NCBI GenBank assembly: GCA_016802295.1
Contig: JAESIW010000180.1
Location: 3,193,361-3,257,360, forward strand
Direction: 5' to 3'
DNA from: Brachionus rotundiformis
Lineage: Eukaryota; Rotifera; Eurotatoria; Ploima; Brachionidae
Length of the DNA stretch: 64,000 nucleotides
Shown here: piece by piece, positions 20,642 to 33,231 of the stretch
Layout of the letters: each line of letters starts with the position of its first letter
Position numbering within the stretch: position 1 is the first letter of the stretch
Program-made: the position numbers and the translations under genes
Notes under the pieces: generated by a model
The model's database searches: none
What the model was told of the DNA's origin: nothing
Seen by the model: the letters and a program-made list of their open reading frames with translations, nothing else

Positions 20642-22410
20642 TCTCCTCTCCCACTTGAATATATTGTCTCTTAAAGAATTTTCTAAAATTCAAGAATAGT
20701 GTTTTAGAGTTTATTTCGGAGCTTTTATATTCCTTTTTTTATTAAAATTTTTCAATATTTTGCTATTATATTATTTACGTCATAAATTTTTATTAGCTTT
20801 TTTCAAAACAAACAGACAAGGTGTTTAGGTGTGCTTAAAGATATAATTCCTACTAAAGTTCCGTCTTGAGATATAAAATTTTTATTTTTTGAAATTTAAG
20901 TAATCCTCCAAAATTATTATCAAAATAAATTTGCGCTGTGCAATGTCATAAAAAGTCCTATTAGCGACTATTTTATTAGCATGGCCACCTGCAATGCTTA
21001 AATTCATTTCCCAATTCGAATTAACTTAATAAATTTAATATAAATGTTATAATACTACTTATGTTATAATAACCTCCGCTTTAAAAAAATATTCTAAATA
21101 ATATTTTTTATTCAATTTTATATACTAAATATTTAAGCCATAAAATACCATAAAAGCTTTGATTTAACCATTGTTAATTTAAATAAAGCTTATTTAGGTT
21201 GAATATTTTCTATTTTCAGTGACAAAATTTCATTCCTAGATAAATCAAACAAGATCAACAATTCGGGGTGGTATTAAAATGATTGACGAAAATCTTGCAC
21301 CTATGATTCAATAATATATTAGGAACTTAAATCCAGAAATTTGATTTTGGGCTGATAAAAGAGCAAAAACTAATTGATTTGTGATTTAAATAAAATAAAA
21401 AATTCAATATTTATATGTACCAAAATTGCTTGTTGAAAAAAACTAGACAATATTAATTAAGATCATTATTACTTGAGTGTTTTTTCCGTGATTTTTTTTT
21501 CGTAGGTAAGTAAATATATGCTAGTAATTTAATATTAATAACAAAACTTTAATATATTAATGATTCCGCTTTTTTCTTAATGACAGTATTTGTCTGAATT
21601 CAATTAATTGTAATTTACTTTAAAATAAATAATATAAGAAACCAATAAAGTAACAATTTATTAACAAAATCTTGTCAAACATCAACCCAAAGTGGCTCTT
21701 AACGAATTTATCAACGTTTTAAAATATAAACTAAAATTAGCTTACTAATTTTCATGAATCATCGTAAATTTTAACTTAAACTTTAATTACCAAAACAGTT
21801 TGAATGAAAAAAAAAATTTGTGAAAAAATCTAAGTAAAACATTAAAATAACTTAAAATACAAAAACTTAATTCACCAGCTAATAATTTTTTAATTTTGAA
21901 CAAAATTTTGAGGTGCTAAAAAATAATTAGTTTGAAACAATAGTTAATTATTATTAAGGAAAATGAAAAACAAACTGTAAATTGAATTTTTTCTAAATGA
22001 TAAATTTGTAACTCGTTTTGTTTTTATTAAAAAATTAATATATTGCAAAATTAATAAAATATATTTTTTGCTAAACATTTCGGAAACTAGTTTTAATTGA
22101 TGTTTTTAGTGAGAAAATAAAATTTTAATCATTATACCTAAAGGTTTTAATACAAAATTAACAATGATTTATCATCATTTATTTAGAAAATAAAGTAAAT
22201 TTTAATTAAACTTGTAAAATTTAAGTAAAACTAATAATTTTTTTAAAAAATTAATTTATTTTTGAACTTATTATAACAAAAAAATTCAAATTTCCGATGA
22301 TTTTCATCATTGTTTTCTATTGTATAAAAAAATTAATTTATTTTTTTTTCAATAAGGAAGTTTACATCATTTATTAATAAAATTTAGCTTAAAAAAATAT
22401 GTAAATTTAT
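20642..22410. other. intergenic
   Basis: 1.8 kb, AT-rich, between the secreted-peptide start and the PDZ gene 3' end. No credible ORF, RNA gene or inverted repeat recognised. Confidence 0.5.
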
Positions 22411-25226
22411 TTAAAGCTTTTTTTGATTGAACAAAGCCTTTACAAGGTCATAAGGCTGAACAATAATACTCACAGAATCATTTAGTTTTAAACGAGCCAA
22501 AATCTAAAATATATAAAATCAATTTTCGATTAAAATAAAAGAATTTGATAGTTTTACTTACCTCCTCCGCGCTTGATCTATAATTTATAAAATCTCCATT
22601 TATTTCTGTTATTACCCATTTAGATAACCTTTCTTTATTGTGGGCATTTCGTTTTAAAGTGAAAATTTTATTTGTATTTTCTAATTCATAGGAAACTTTA
22701 TTAGGATCATATTTCAGTCCGTTTTTATGAAAAAATCCATAATCATAAATTTTTTCTATCTTTGCAGTATTCTGTTTTAACTTGATTCCAAACACATCTT
22801 TTAAAATTTCAAGAGAAATGTTATTTTCAAGATTAATTTGAAGTTGGTCTTCAGTAATGACCGAATGAATGTCTGTAATCATTATCACTCTGCCATAAGG
22901 TAATCTACGGAGCTTCAAATTAATTATCGAGCTTTTTGAATTCTTCACCATTTGAAGTAATCCGTCTACATCAGTTGGTGATTCACCATTAACACTCAAT
23001 ATTTGATCTCCGAAGTGCAAAATATTACCAATAGTTGGTGAAGAAAGATTGCCTATCCTTAAAAAAAGTGGATCAGCTGTTTTTTTTACATTTTTTCCTT
23101 TTTCCTAAAAATGGAATTTTTATTTTTTTTTATTATAAATAGGTAAATAAATTGATTACGGAGACAACAATAAAATGATTGAAAATTTATTTTATAGTCT
23201 AGTCACTAGAATAAGCAATTAGACCTTGAAACTCTCCAAAAGCATCGGAAAAATGGCTATTTTATTAAAATCTTCAAACTACACAAAGGAATTAATCAAG
23301 TTATTTCGGTAATATCTCATCACCCATGTAACTAACTCACTGTTTCAATCTCGACCTATACAGGGAATCAAAGAGAACCTCAGAAGAATATCCGGTTAGG
23401 CTTCAGCTAATTGCTTAAAAGGTACCAACTTGTTTAAAAATAGAGTAGTTAATGAATGGAATGATTTACCTCTGGAAGTAATAGAAGCTTCAATAGTCAA
23501 TCGATTTTAACAAAGATATGACATATTGAAAATAATTGTAAAGGGTCCTCATCGTCAACTTCCAGATCATAGCACTATTTTACATTTTATTAATTATTTG
23601 TCCTAATCAATTTTAAAGAAAATAAAAAAATAGTACAATTGTATAAGTGCTTCTTTTCTGTGCATCCAACTACCAAAGATGTGTTACAAGTAAGGTACAC
23701 TAACTTGCTTGTCATAGGCTGTTAATGTTATTTTTATAATTAATTCATATTTCAAATTTAAAAAATGAATTCTGAATTAAAAAATTTGATTTTGATATAA
23801 TGGAAAGTAACTGAGAATGGTATCACAAAACTCTTTTGCGCACACTATACATATAAATGTATATGTATATAAAAACCAGTCGTCAACTTATAACTCATTA
23901 AATAAATTTAAAATAAATAAAATTAGATTCAATTAGGATCTAAATTATAATACTATTAGAAAATATCTTAAGTGATTCGAAATAGTGTTGATTTTTATAA
24001 AATATGTTCAGAAATTTTTATTCACTTAAAAAATTTTAATAACTTTATAATATTTTGTCATGTTTTGCATTTTTGTGTAATTACTCTAAATAAATAAATG
24101 GAAGAGATTTTTAATGGTTTAAAAAATATAAATCTTTAACATTACTTAAAAATTTAATTGTATTTAAGTAATTATAATTTTTTAAAAGTTAATTAACAAA
24201 TTCAAAATTGACCCTTAAACTTAAATGACTAAATTATTTAAACTAAAGATTTCTAGTTTCTAGTTCTTCTGAAATTTACCATAACTTACCATATTTTATT
24301 ATATAGATCTACAATAACTAAATTGTATAAGATATCTGTTGGTTTGATGTTCAATAAAATATATAATTGTGACATTTCATTACGCAATAGTTTCACCTTT
24401 TTATTAAAATTAATATAAAATTTCTTAAGTAGCTTTAAAATACTTGTGACAAAATTTCAGAGTTTTTTCTTATTTGAAGTTGAAAAACTGTTGAACTTGT
24501 TTTAAACGAATGTATTTTGGGTGCCTCGTCACTGCTTGAGCTAGTTGTCGATGCGACAGGATAAAATTTATTTTGACTTATTGAGTCCAAGATTACAGTA
24601 TCTTGGTCGCAGAATGAACTTCTGAATTCACTTCCTTTCTCACTCCAAGAAGCAATACTTGGTCGCATCAATTCATCTGGATCCATATAAATTGGTTCAT
24701 CATTTGATAACGAAAGTGATAAAACCTCCTCAATTGGAAATTTTTCATTTTTTACCATAATCTTATTTATCTCATTAGCAACAATGTTTTTCTTTTCTTT
24801 TTGATTGAGTTTATTTTTTTGAAAAATTCCATGAGACTTTTCGATATTATCATTCAAACCATTATGGTTATTAACATCTATTCTAATAATATTTTTACCA
24901 TCAGATGTATTTTCTATTTTGCTCAAGTCTTCATGCGATTCGTACTTAAACAACGGATTTATTTTATGTGTTTCATAGTTATCTTGTTTAAGGCCATCAA
25001 CTTCAGTTGATTGAGATATTAAGTCATTGAAAAGAGACTCACGTTTGTCAACTTTATTTAGATTATCTATCAATGAGAAGTTTCGTATTCGATTAAGATT
25101 GTGCAAGTCAGAGATGTTTTTCAAACGATTGGCTTCTTTGGGGTTCAATGTTTGAGATGTGCCCATTAAGTCAACGCTGATTACTCGCTTTAGATTAGGA
25201 ATTATATCCTTCGAGTTGTTCATCAT
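22411..25226 (-). CDS. tandem PDZ-domain scaffold protein
   Basis: Exons 24444-25226, 22562-23104 and 22411-22503 join in phase 0 to 472 aa. The first 240 residues are polar and Ser/Asn-rich (probably disordered). PDZ1 (about 245-320) is split by a 1.3-kb intron: strand VFQLQIRK lies before it, carboxylate loop PLFLRIGN and LHFGDQILSVNGES after. PDZ2 (about 350-460) has DYGFFHKNGLKYD, WVITEINGDFINYRSSAEEI and SVSIIVQPYDLVKAL. The tandem resembles syntenin and X11/APBA C-termini, but no PTB domain is visible. Role: adaptor binding C-terminal peptides of membrane proteins. A codon stretch upstream of the ATG stays open to a possible acceptor at 25259, so one more 5' exon is possible. The big intron contains a dead LINE fragment. 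Confidence 0.72.
23335..23750 (+). mobile_element. non-LTR retrotransposon 3' remnant inside PDZ-gene intron
   Basis: Reading about NLFKNRVVNEWNDLPLEVIE (from 23428) matches the conserved C-terminal end of Jockey/CR1-like reverse-transcriptase ORFs (compare the copy at 55150-55990, ending RVVSDCNKLTNEVIESKTID). Preceding residues are interrupted by stops, and one stop follows at VNRF. Downstream (23655-23740) is a tail shared with 4925-5010 and 60410-60500. Inactive; inserted antisense to the host gene. Confidence 0.65.
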
Positions 25227-26091
25227 GAAATTTTTGTTGGCAAACTTGTCAATATCTTGCGCGTCTTGAAGACTTCATGAAAATAGGTAAAAAATTAAAT
25301 ATTTTTTGAGAAGGCTTAAAATATTTGGTTCAAAATTCTGAACAATAAATTATGTAATTTAAGAATTATTAAATTTTGAAAATAAGATTTTGTTTTTTGA
25401 ATGACTAAAAAGGTGAACGGATTTAATCAAAAATAATTTTTTTGAGAATATTTTCAGGTATTAAACAAAAGTGTACTCTCGATAATTTTTTGCTAATTTT
25501 CATATTTCAAAACCTTGAACAATTAACTTAATACTAACAATAAAATAGACTAATTGATATAATTTTTTTTATAAGAAAATTTAAAAAAAAATTTTTTTAC
25601 AAAGATTCTTTTCATTTTGAAATAATTTCAGATTATATTTTTTTAAATAAAAATTTTCCATTACTTATGTCAAGTTATAGTTTTAGGTTTATATTGCCAA
25701 ATTTAAAATAGTAAAAGTTAAAAATTGTTTTTTAAGAAAGAAATTGTATGGTTTATACATGATAACATCATTTTATATGATTTTTAACTGTAAAAATATT
25801 TGAATTATTTTTAAATATGTCGAATTTCTGATTTTTTGGCAAAGAATTCAGTCGAACTTTTCTAAAAGTAATTTTTTCTCTTTGACCTTTTTTTTTGCTT
25901 TTTGTATCTCGTTTATAAAAGAGTTCGATTTTTTTAATTTAATTTGAAAATTTCTTAATTAAAATAAATCAAATTCATATTTAAATAATTATAATAATTT
26001 TAACAATAATTTTCTTATTATGGTTTTAATAAAACAATTTCGCAATTAAAATTTTAATTTGAAATTTGATTTTTGAATTAGCTATAAATAA
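25227..26091. other. intergenic, divergent promoters
   Basis: Between the PDZ gene (-) and the NADAR gene (+). Low complexity and AT-rich. No feature beyond a possible upstream PDZ exon boundary near 25259. Confidence 0.45.
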
Positions 26092-26571
26092 ATGGAATAT
26101 ATTTTTAATGGTTTAAAAAATATATATCACAAAATGCCAATTTATTTTTATTCAGCGAAAAGCGAGCCTTATGGTTGTTTTTCTAATTTTTCGAAACATT
26201 CATTTGAATTAGATGGACAAGATTGGAAAACAAGCGAACATTATTTCCAGGCTCAAAAATTCGTGGGGACTGAATATTATAGGAATATAAAAAATGCTCA
26301 AACTCCAAACATGGCAGCCAAATTAGGAAGAAACAGAAATTTCCCCTTACGAAAAGACTGGGAAGATGTTAAGGAAAACGTAATGAGAGAAGCACTTTTT
26401 GCCAAGTTCTCTCAAAACGAGACAATTAAAAACATTCTCCTTTCTACAGGAGATGAATTGTTAATTGAAGATTCTCCTATTGATTATTATTGGGGTTGTG
26501 GCAAAGATCGTACTGGAAAAAACAGACTTGGACATCTTTTAGTAGAAATTCGAGATCGATTGAGGGATTAA
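26092..26571 (+). CDS. NADAR domain protein, YbiA-like
   Basis: Intronless 159-aa protein made almost wholly of one NADAR domain. Seen: YFYSAKSEPYGCFSNFS, WKTSEHYFQAQKFVG, AAKLGRNRNFPLRKDW, MREALFAKFSQNE, and YYWGCGKDRTGKNRLGHLL at the end, all in the order of bacterial YbiA (about 160 aa). Bacterial YbiA is reported as an N-glycosidase acting on damaged riboflavin intermediates; other NADAR proteins are ADP-ribose-related. The alternative start MPIYFYSA (residue 15) would match the bacterial N-terminus better; the ATG at 26092 adds 14 residues. Presence of a compact intronless NADAR gene in an animal is compatible with horizontal acquisition, but this is inference. Confidence 0.88.
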   Translation: MEYIFNGLKNIYHKMPIYFYSAKSEPYGCFSNFSKHSFELDGQDWKTSEHYFQAQKFVGTEYYRNIKNAQTPNMAAKLGRNRNFPLRKDWEDVKENVMREALFAKFSQNETIKNILLSTGDELLIEDSPIDYYWGCGKDRTGKNRLGHLLVEIRDRLRD

Positions 26572-27292
26572 ACTTGCATTTTGATACTTAGAAATAATTT
26601 CAAAAAAATGTAGCAAAAGATTTTAAATTATTTTTTATTATTAATTTATTATTTTTCTATTTTTTTAATAAAGTTCAATTTTATACTATCTTGAAGATTA
26701 TTTTTTTAATCTTGAAGTTTCCAATAATTCTAAATTGAAAAATTTACTGTGAACATTTTTCAGAATGATCAACATAATAATTAATTAGGAATTTTACCTT
26801 GTGATGTTTAAAACCCAGGGCGTATGATGAGATCGATTAAAAAGAGTGGGAATATAGAACAAAATTAATAGATGGAAAAAATTAAAACAGATGTGTTTGA
26901 GGTATATTTATTGCCAAAGGATATCAATAGTGTCTAATTTGTTTTTTTTTAATTAAAAACAGTTTGAGATGTTAATTAAGAAAAATAATAAAATTTTGCA
27001 TAGCATGCTTTTCATTCAACATGTTTTATTAGACCATTTTGCACTGATTAGGCTAATAAAAATTAATTTCAGGACTTAAATTAGAATTTATTTTTGATAT
27101 TAATCCATTTATTTTTAATTGATAAATTTTTTAATAAAAATTTGAAAAACAAACTTTTAATTTACATCAAAATTAACTAACTAATCTAGAAAAATTAAAA
27201 TAAAACTTAATTTAATCAATTTAAAAAAAATATATTGTCTTTTTTAAACACCACGGACTATCAATAAACATACCAGAATTATTAAATTGTTT
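26572..27292. other. intergenic, convergent 3' ends
   Basis: 721 bp between NADAR (+) and the K2P channel (-). No ORF or repeat recognised. Confidence 0.5.
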
Positions 27293-29814
27293 TTAGTTGA
27301 ATCTTCTTGATCTAATGCTTGAATAGGATGAATGAGCTATTGGTGACTCGAAGCTAAATCGATCGGATTTTTTAAGCCTAGATCGTGAAAAATTTTCATT
27401 TTTAAAGTCAACCTCTCGACGATTTAGGTTTTCTTCGACCAACTTGTCAACATATAAAGTACTCGATCTAATGGAAGCTGTTTGTATCGGAGAAGTAGAA
27501 AAATCGGACAGATTACTACACGATGCTGACAATGGTGAAGTTCCAATGCTGTCCATTCTGTACTTGCTGAAAAGCAATGTGGTAATTTGAGTTTGTTTAT
27601 CAGATTTTTTTATATTGTTCTCATATGGATAGCGAAATTTTTTCGAATTTCGATTTTTGGGAGTCTTAGGTGTCTCGGCAATTGCTTTTTCTGGCTCTTC
27701 GTTTATTTTAATAGATAAATTTCGCGACTTAAAAAACGAATTTGTACCTAAATTTTCCAAAACCGAAATTATAAGCTCGTCTCGCCAATTGTATCCCAAT
27801 TGATTAGCAAATTTACACACTTCATTTATTATATTTTTACCATTTACGATTATCAAATTACGGATTTTTTCTTGTAAAGCCAATAGAGTCAGATCAAAAA
27901 AAGCCAAACCAAGTAGGAAGTAAATTGTCAATAGTACAAAAATGAATGTATTTGCTATTTTTAAATCAAGTATGTTAATTTTGTTCAAAGCAATTACGCC
28001 ATAATAGCACCCATTTGAAAAAGGAACATTGTTTAAACGCGAAATGATAAAGGCACTTGAAGTAATAAAGAACAGGACTAAAGCAAAAAGAATGCTTAAG
28101 GAAAAATCGAATTTATCATTGCTTTTTTCAATCGAACTAACCATTATTTCCAAAAATAATTGGAAAAATCCTTTTTCGTCATAATCAGAGCTGAAAGAAG
28201 AGGACACAGTCCTAGAATCCTCATTGTCACTCTCATCAAAAGGATCTTTTATTGATGACTCTTTCTTTAATTTGGCGTATTTTTTTTTCTTTACATTAAA
28301 TTTTGACTTGACTGTTCTTTTTAAGTCTTCATAGTAGCCTCTTATGTAAATTGTCTCTATAAAGTGATAGTTGAATTTTAGGATTTGAGTTAGTATTGAA
28401 CCAAGATCAGATAAGAGAAGATATGTCAATGGTACACCGATTGTCAAATAGGTTATAAGGAATATTTTACCCATAAGTGTTTCCGGACCAATATCTCCAA
28501 ATCCTTTGGTAAAAAATATTATTTTATTATACAATGTGATGAAGAAATTTAATTAGAGGGACGACATGGTACAGAGAATGTCAGGTTTTACTTATTGGCT
28601 TTAATTTTTGGTTATTTTTAATTAAGCAAAATATTATGATTTTGGGAATTGATTCATTAATTGAAGAAAACTTATAATTTTATTTTTAATTTCTAATTAA
28701 TTTTTTTGATTTAAACTTCTAATAAAATACGTTCATTCAAATTTTTGACTAATAAAATGTTAATGGCTCTCAAATCAATTTCAAGATATTAATTAATGTA
28801 AGCATCTTTAAAATAAAAAAGGACTTTTTAAAAATATATTTACACAAATGGAAATAAAAAGCTTTGCTCTATCATCAAACGATTGTTCAATACGATAAAT
28901 TAAAATAACAATTAAGCTATATCTTCCTTAATTGAGAAGATTTTATTTAAAAAATAAAAAGAGTCTCGCTTTAATAATGGTTTAAACAAGTTTAAAAAAA
29001 GAACCCTTTCACAGGAGCTACGTAAGTTATGAAAACCAACAGTAAGTTAAATAGATTGAATGTCACAATATTTAAAATTTGAATGTAAAAAATACTTACC
29101 TAATGTTGTAACCAAACTTCCAATAAAATATATAGATTGTCTTAAATTCCATTCAAAAATTCTTTTTTGCTGGCTATTGACTAATTTGTTGTCTAATTTT
29201 TTAGCTTGCCTAGAAGTCTCAAAATTTGACATATTCTCGTCTATTATATTGACAATTTTTTTACTAATATCATTTTGTTTTAAATTAAATTCATTCATAA
29301 ACATTTTTAAATTCGATTTTAGATCTTCTTTTAGCTGCTTTTTATAGTTAATTAGATGTTTTGCTATCGTGTTAAAAACATCGGATACATTTAATTTATT
29401 TTTTTGTTTTTTATTTAAACTAGAAATGAATCTAATTGATTGGGACTCGATTTGGTCATCATTAGGTTTTTGAATATTAAGTTCGGCATTAAGGCTTTCG
29501 TCGATGACCACATTGAGATTCTGGTAAAAGTAATTTAAATTGGTTGCGTAAATATCATTTTGATCTTTGATCTTGGCCAAAATGGAGCTTTCTTGTGGAA
29601 CAATTATGATGTCATCTGAAGAATGAAGAGTTTTATCATTCTCAATTTCTTTTAAAATTGCGGCACCGACCAGTGTATACACCACAAAAATACCTACTAG
29701 AGCTAAATGTGGCAAAGAAATGACTATTAAATTTTTTACAACATCCCGCAGGTTTATGCCATTATTTTCTGAATTTTTTCGAAATTTGCTTTCAGATGCA
29801 TCCAAGGACTCCAT
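27293..29814 (-). CDS. two-pore-domain (K2P) potassium channel with degenerate second pore
   Basis: Two exons (29100-29814, 27293-28503) give 641 aa; the 596-bp intron splits the first selectivity filter (TTLG|FGDIGP) at phase 1. Seen: M1 (about 31-55, VGIFVVYTLVGAAILKEIE), a long M1-P1 cap region with amphipathic helices, pore helix SIYFIGSLVTTLG then filter TTLGFGD, M2 (about 255-280), cytosolic loop, M3, then P2 FSNGCYYGVIALNKINILDL and M4 (TFIFVLLTIYFLLGLAFFDL). The C-terminal tail (about 230 aa) is Ser/Arg-rich. K2P channels set background K+ conductance as dimers with four filters. The second loop has no TxGxGD filter. The start is placed at MESLDASES; an upstream in-frame ATG at 29877 adds 21 hydrophobic residues. 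Confidence 0.82.
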
Positions 29815-30695
29815 ATTTTTAAAAATATCAACAAAAAAAAAGCAAACAAATACTAAAGCATTGATATTGAATCTCAATAGAAAAAAAAATTAGCTTTCAA
29901 GACTTGCGTTCGATTAAACTTGATAAACTAAATTGCTGCGTTACTCATAAAAAATTTAAGAATTTAGAGAATAAGTTAAATAAATTTCATGAATCTCAAT
30001 TAAAAAAGAATGCCATTATAAGAAGATGTTTTGCATTTTGATCTGGATTGGAAACGAACAAGAAGATATCTTAGCAACTGCTAAAAATGGTACTAAGTTT
30101 TCCAAAAAGCTTATTAAATTCTATCTGATAAGAAAATAAAAGTTTTAAAAGAAATTATTTATCTCTAGTAGAATTTTATTGAAACAAAATAAACAAAAGC
30201 TTTCGATAAACAGTTAGAATCGAAAAGCCGATTTATGATTATTTCAGTTTATATGTGAAGTGAGTTTGTATCAAAAACATTTTAAATATAATATATTGCT
30301 TTCAAGCTAAATTATATAATATCTCCATGAAGCTTTGCGAAAATTTACCATCAGACTTGATATAACAGAAACATGTTTAATCTGTTAATTAAGATTAAAA
30401 TTTTTTCGAACCGAGTCCCGATTCAGATTATATGAGTATTATATGAAATACTTAATTTCATTTTTTTTTATTTTTGATACTTAGATACTAAAAGTATTTC
30501 AAATGGTATTTATGAAATGCATGAGTCTAATCGAATAATATTTACTTTTAAAAAGATATTTTCGATTAATCAAGACTTTTTAATTTAATAATATCTTAGC
30601 AGTAGGTACAACATTTGAAACAATTAATTAAGTCAAAGTTTATTAAAATAATATATTTGAAACAAATTATAATTTTAAAAGCTTCAATATGTTTG
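29815..30695. other. intergenic
   Basis: Between the K2P start and the astacin 3' end. AT-rich, nothing recognised. Confidence 0.5.
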
Positions 30696-31984
30696 TTATA
30701 CACCGCAGTTGTAGTATTTTCTTAATTTTTGAATGTCGATTTCACTTAAATTATCCCGTATTCCCAAGTCAAGCATATTAACATTTGACTGCTTTGGTAT
30801 CATAGTTGGAATTGATGTGTTCAATGCAAATGTATTGTATTTATAGTGCATTATTGAATAGTAATCATATGGCATATTCATTGTATCAATTGCATCTGGT
30901 CTCATATTAAATTCAGGCTCATAACCTTTATAATAAATTAAAAATTCTCACTTTTTTTTATTTCTAACAAAAATCTCATGAATATAAATAATATTAGAGA
31001 GGAAATAGAATTAAACATTAATTTCTTTTCTATTTCTATGTTCTAATACAAAAGCTTAAATAACAATTAATACTAGTTAAGCTTTTTATTAAAAATTTAA
31101 CTATGATTTATTGAAAATTCTCATCAAATAAATCTAATTATGTTTTATTTTTTTAATATGAACTTTATATAACGCCTAAAACTATTATGCTTTTAGTTCC
31201 ATAACTTACCTCAAAATAGATAATTCTAGGATTGAATTAAATTGAAAATATTCAAATTAAAATGTGCATCTTACCCGGCATGATATTTGACCAATTAATT
31301 GAAATATAACCATCTCTATCAGGTCTGCTTTGTTCATGCCAGAATCCCAAAGCATGCAATACTTCGTGTATTATAATTGATTGTGTCATACAGCCTGAAA
31401 CCAAAGAAAGCTTCTGTTCACCGTTTCCTCTACCTATCTGTAAAATCAAAACTTTAATTCATAAATATATTTTAGCATTTGATATGGATTACATATGACC
31501 AACACCCACTGTCTTGAGTAAAAAATAACCAAGTTGGAAAACTCAAAACAGGTGTATTTTCTACAAATTTGATACAATTTTTGGTTTGAACTTCAATTAT
31601 TTGCAAGGATTGCAGTATTAAAGACTTTTCTTGCATCGCTAAAAAGATCAAATGAAAACCATAAAATTATTAGTAAAAAAATGCTAAATATTTAGACTTT
31701 ATTTTTATATAGTTGAGAAAAAAGAAAAATCTTACAATATTTTTTATCTATTTTGAACGGAACTACTCCGTTATCCCATTTTCCAGCATAACTTGTAACA
31801 ATATTTGAATTTCTATCTTTATCGTTAGTAAAAGCAATATCGCCTAATATAGATCCTTATAAAAGATGTTAATTATTGTTTTTAATTTTAAATAATTGTT
31901 ACTACTTTCCAAGACATTTTGTTTTAAGATTGAAGCAGCGTTTATTGAATTTAATAAAAAAATTGTTAAAAATAAAGAAATCAT
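30696..31984 (-). CDS. astacin-family (M12A) zinc metalloprotease
   Basis: Five exons (31906-31984, 31736-31855, 31493-31638, 31275-31437, 30696-30925) give 245 aa. A signal peptide (MISLFLTIFLLNSINA) and very short propeptide precede the catalytic domain start (YAGKWDNGVVPFKID). Zinc site HEVLHALGFWHE (HExxHxxGFxHE) and Met-turn YYSIMHYKY are intact. Cysteines expected for the two astacin disulfides are present (NCIKF, DSGCW, SGCMTQ, YYNCGV). The protein ends directly after the protease domain, without CUB or EGF modules, as in digestive or hatching-type astacins. Secreted endopeptidase; substrate unknown. Confidence 0.93.
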
Positions 31985-33231
31985 ATTTTTCAATTGATTA
32001 GTATTCAAATATTTTCTTGATTTGAAACCTTTTGAAATATTAAAAATTTCCTAAGCACTCCTTAAAACTATATTTAATTGATAAAATTACCTGAAATCAA
32101 CATATTTTAAAAATATTCTATGAGAATATTGAATACAATTTTTTATTTTCTAATTTATTTTATTTATAAATTTAAATGAAGTATAGAAAAAAGCACTTGG
32201 TTATGGCTCATAGTTGGAATTGGTATACTCAATATTTTCTATCTACTTTGCTCAGAAAAAGAAAATATCTAAAGAAAATAATTGAGAATATGTTTTTTTT
32301 TAGAAAAATTTTTTTTGACCACTAAATTTAAAAAATGTATTGATTTGCTTTTTGAGAAAATATGATAATAATATAAGAATAACAAGCAATTAATTTTTTA
32401 AAATTTTTATTTTTCTAAATTATATAATTATATATAAAATACTATACATAATTTATTATCTATCAGTTATCTACTTAATATAAAGCAAATTTATTTTATC
32501 TTAAAAACTGCATATTGCTTAATTTTTTAATTCGAGCCTATTTAGCTCGAACAATTTTATTTTTGTATTCAAAATATCAATTATACGAAATAAATGTAGA
32601 TCAAAAGCATTTAATTTTTGGATTCAATTCGATTGAAAATAGAAACAATTCAAAATAGATTTATTACTAAATTTAAAAAACAATTACTTCAATAATCTTT
32701 AGTTTTTTTATATAAAGTTTTGTTTTAAAAAATTAACAAAATTTTTTCATTAAACCTTTATTTTTCCTTTTGTGTTAAAATAAATTCTTTTAATAAAAAA
32801 CCAAAGCAGAAAATAATTCACAATTTAGAATTTTCATTTCGAAATATAAATCATATTTTTATGTTTTTTTTTTTTAAATTAAGAAAAAAAAATTCGGTAA
32901 AAATAAAGATTTAGATAAAAAATTATTGATTGGATCTTAGATAAAAAAGAAAATCAACCATCTAATGTAGATTTCATCACAACGCCATTAATTAAATATA
33001 ACCTGATTTTAAATACTGTCACAAGCTCTAGTGGCTATTTATCACCTTGATCCATATTAGAAGTAACAAAGTTCTCATGTTTTATAATTGTAAAAACTTA
33101 TTAAATTTTCTTGAAAAAAAGAAAGATTTTGTACATTTATTTTTTACAATTTATAAAAAAAACCCAGTTGAAAACAAAGAGAAATAATTACATAAATATC
33201 ACCGGCTTAAATTTACAAACTACTATTCAAA
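31985..33231. other. intergenic
   Basis: 1.2 kb of AT-rich DNA between the astacin start and the Slingshot 3' end. No feature recognised. Confidence 0.5.
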
